NCBI GenBank assembly: GCA_963741135.1
Contig: CAVUHC010000005.1
Location: 248,001 to 312,000, forward strand
Source: Gp6-AA40 sp963741135
GTDB lineage: Bacteria > Acidobacteriota > Vicinamibacteria > Vicinamibacterales > UBA2999
DNA length: 64,000 nucleotides
Direction of reading: 5' to 3'
Numbering within the stretch: position 1 is the first letter of the stretch; every line of letters starts with the position of its first letter. Below are positions 63,848 through 64,000 of this stretch, in pieces. The translations under genes were made by a program, and so were the position numbers. The notes under the pieces were generated by a model, which was not told the origin of the DNA, searched no databases, and saw only the letters and a program-made list of their open reading frames with translations.

Positions 63848-64000
63848 GGCAACCACCAGCCGGGACTTCTGTCGGTCGCGGCGTCACGGAGGAACCGAAC
63901 CGTATTGGATTCGGGCACTTGCGAGTGCAAAACCCCCTTGAACTGACCGGATGAGCAAGACCGTTGCCCCATGAGCCTTGGAAGATGGCCGGTTACAATC
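63848..64000. other. Right edge, no gene recognised
   Basis: The last 153 nt are the upstream region of the minus-strand gene and whatever follows outside. No start, RNA gene or repeat is convincing. Confidence 0.4.

Overview
The window looks like a high-GC chromosome segment from an Acidobacteriota bacterium, most likely class Vicinamibacteria. This is inference from gene content: a TonB receptor with an N-terminal carboxypeptidase-regulatory domain, sigma/anti-sigma/bactofilin cassettes, DUF6152-type secreted proteins, and a high density of short palindromic and word-like intergenic repeats. No rRNA, IS transposase, prophage, CRISPR array or plasmid function is visible. One tRNA (Pro, GGG) is present.

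Layout. 0-2.4 kb: ECF sigma factor, anti-sigma-like membrane protein and a bactofilin-like membrane protein. 2.5-9.7 kb: mnmA and a cysteine desulfurase (tRNA thiolation), a bactofilin, a methyltransferase-like gene, a SAM hydrolase, an acyl-CoA dehydrogenase and a GlpX-type fructose bisphosphatase. From about 4.48 to 9.50 kb every gene is broken by single-base frameshifts (about 19 by eye), although its protein is otherwise intact; this points to poor sequence quality rather than decay. 9.9-13.1 kb: hflX, a TPR lipoprotein and pgsA. 13.1-27.1 kb: a surface-polysaccharide locus of two divergent operons. The minus strand holds a UDP-glucuronate decarboxylase, a WcaJ-like initiating transferase, five glycosyltransferases and an embedded membrane serine protease. 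The plus strand holds ugd, galE, a GT2 and an MsbA-like ABC exporter. Ugd plus the decarboxylase would supply UDP-glucuronate and UDP-xylose, and GalE UDP-galactose; no Wzx or Wzy is seen.

27.2-38.3 kb: housekeeping genes (yicC, gmk, rpoZ, coaBC, family-4 uracil-DNA glycosylase, priA, an M50 protease, an HU protein, two DUF6152-like secreted proteins, der, a MerR regulator, tRNA-Pro). 38.4-45.7 kb: VanZ-like and small proteins, a large TonB-dependent receptor, and a membrane/spermidine-synthase-like fusion with one frameshift. 45.7-51.4 kb: adenylate kinase, an ScfR/RamB-type regulator, a PaaK-like CoA ligase and a secreted metallo-beta-lactamase-fold hydrolase. 51.5-53.4 kb: tandem secreted paralogues. 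53.4-61.8 kb: an acyl-CoA/aldehyde catabolic set (two AMP-forming ligases, quinone oxidoreductase-like MDR, SDR, enoyl-CoA hydratase, aldehyde dehydrogenase, 3-hydroxyacyl-CoA dehydrogenase). 61.8-63.8 kb: two membrane proteins and a small cytosolic protein.

The most unusual signal is the repeats. Several palindrome families lie between genes and also inside or at the edges of reading frames. An 81-nt hairpin sits in frame within priA, and an 81-nt twin with the same outer arms but a different, still self-complementary inner stem lies between genes at 63.3 kb. Related short palindromes fall in frame in the uracil-DNA glycosylase, a glycosyltransferase, a lipoprotein signal peptide and a VanZ-like protein. 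The C-terminal tail of Der is written in a repeat whose complement lies just past its stop codon.
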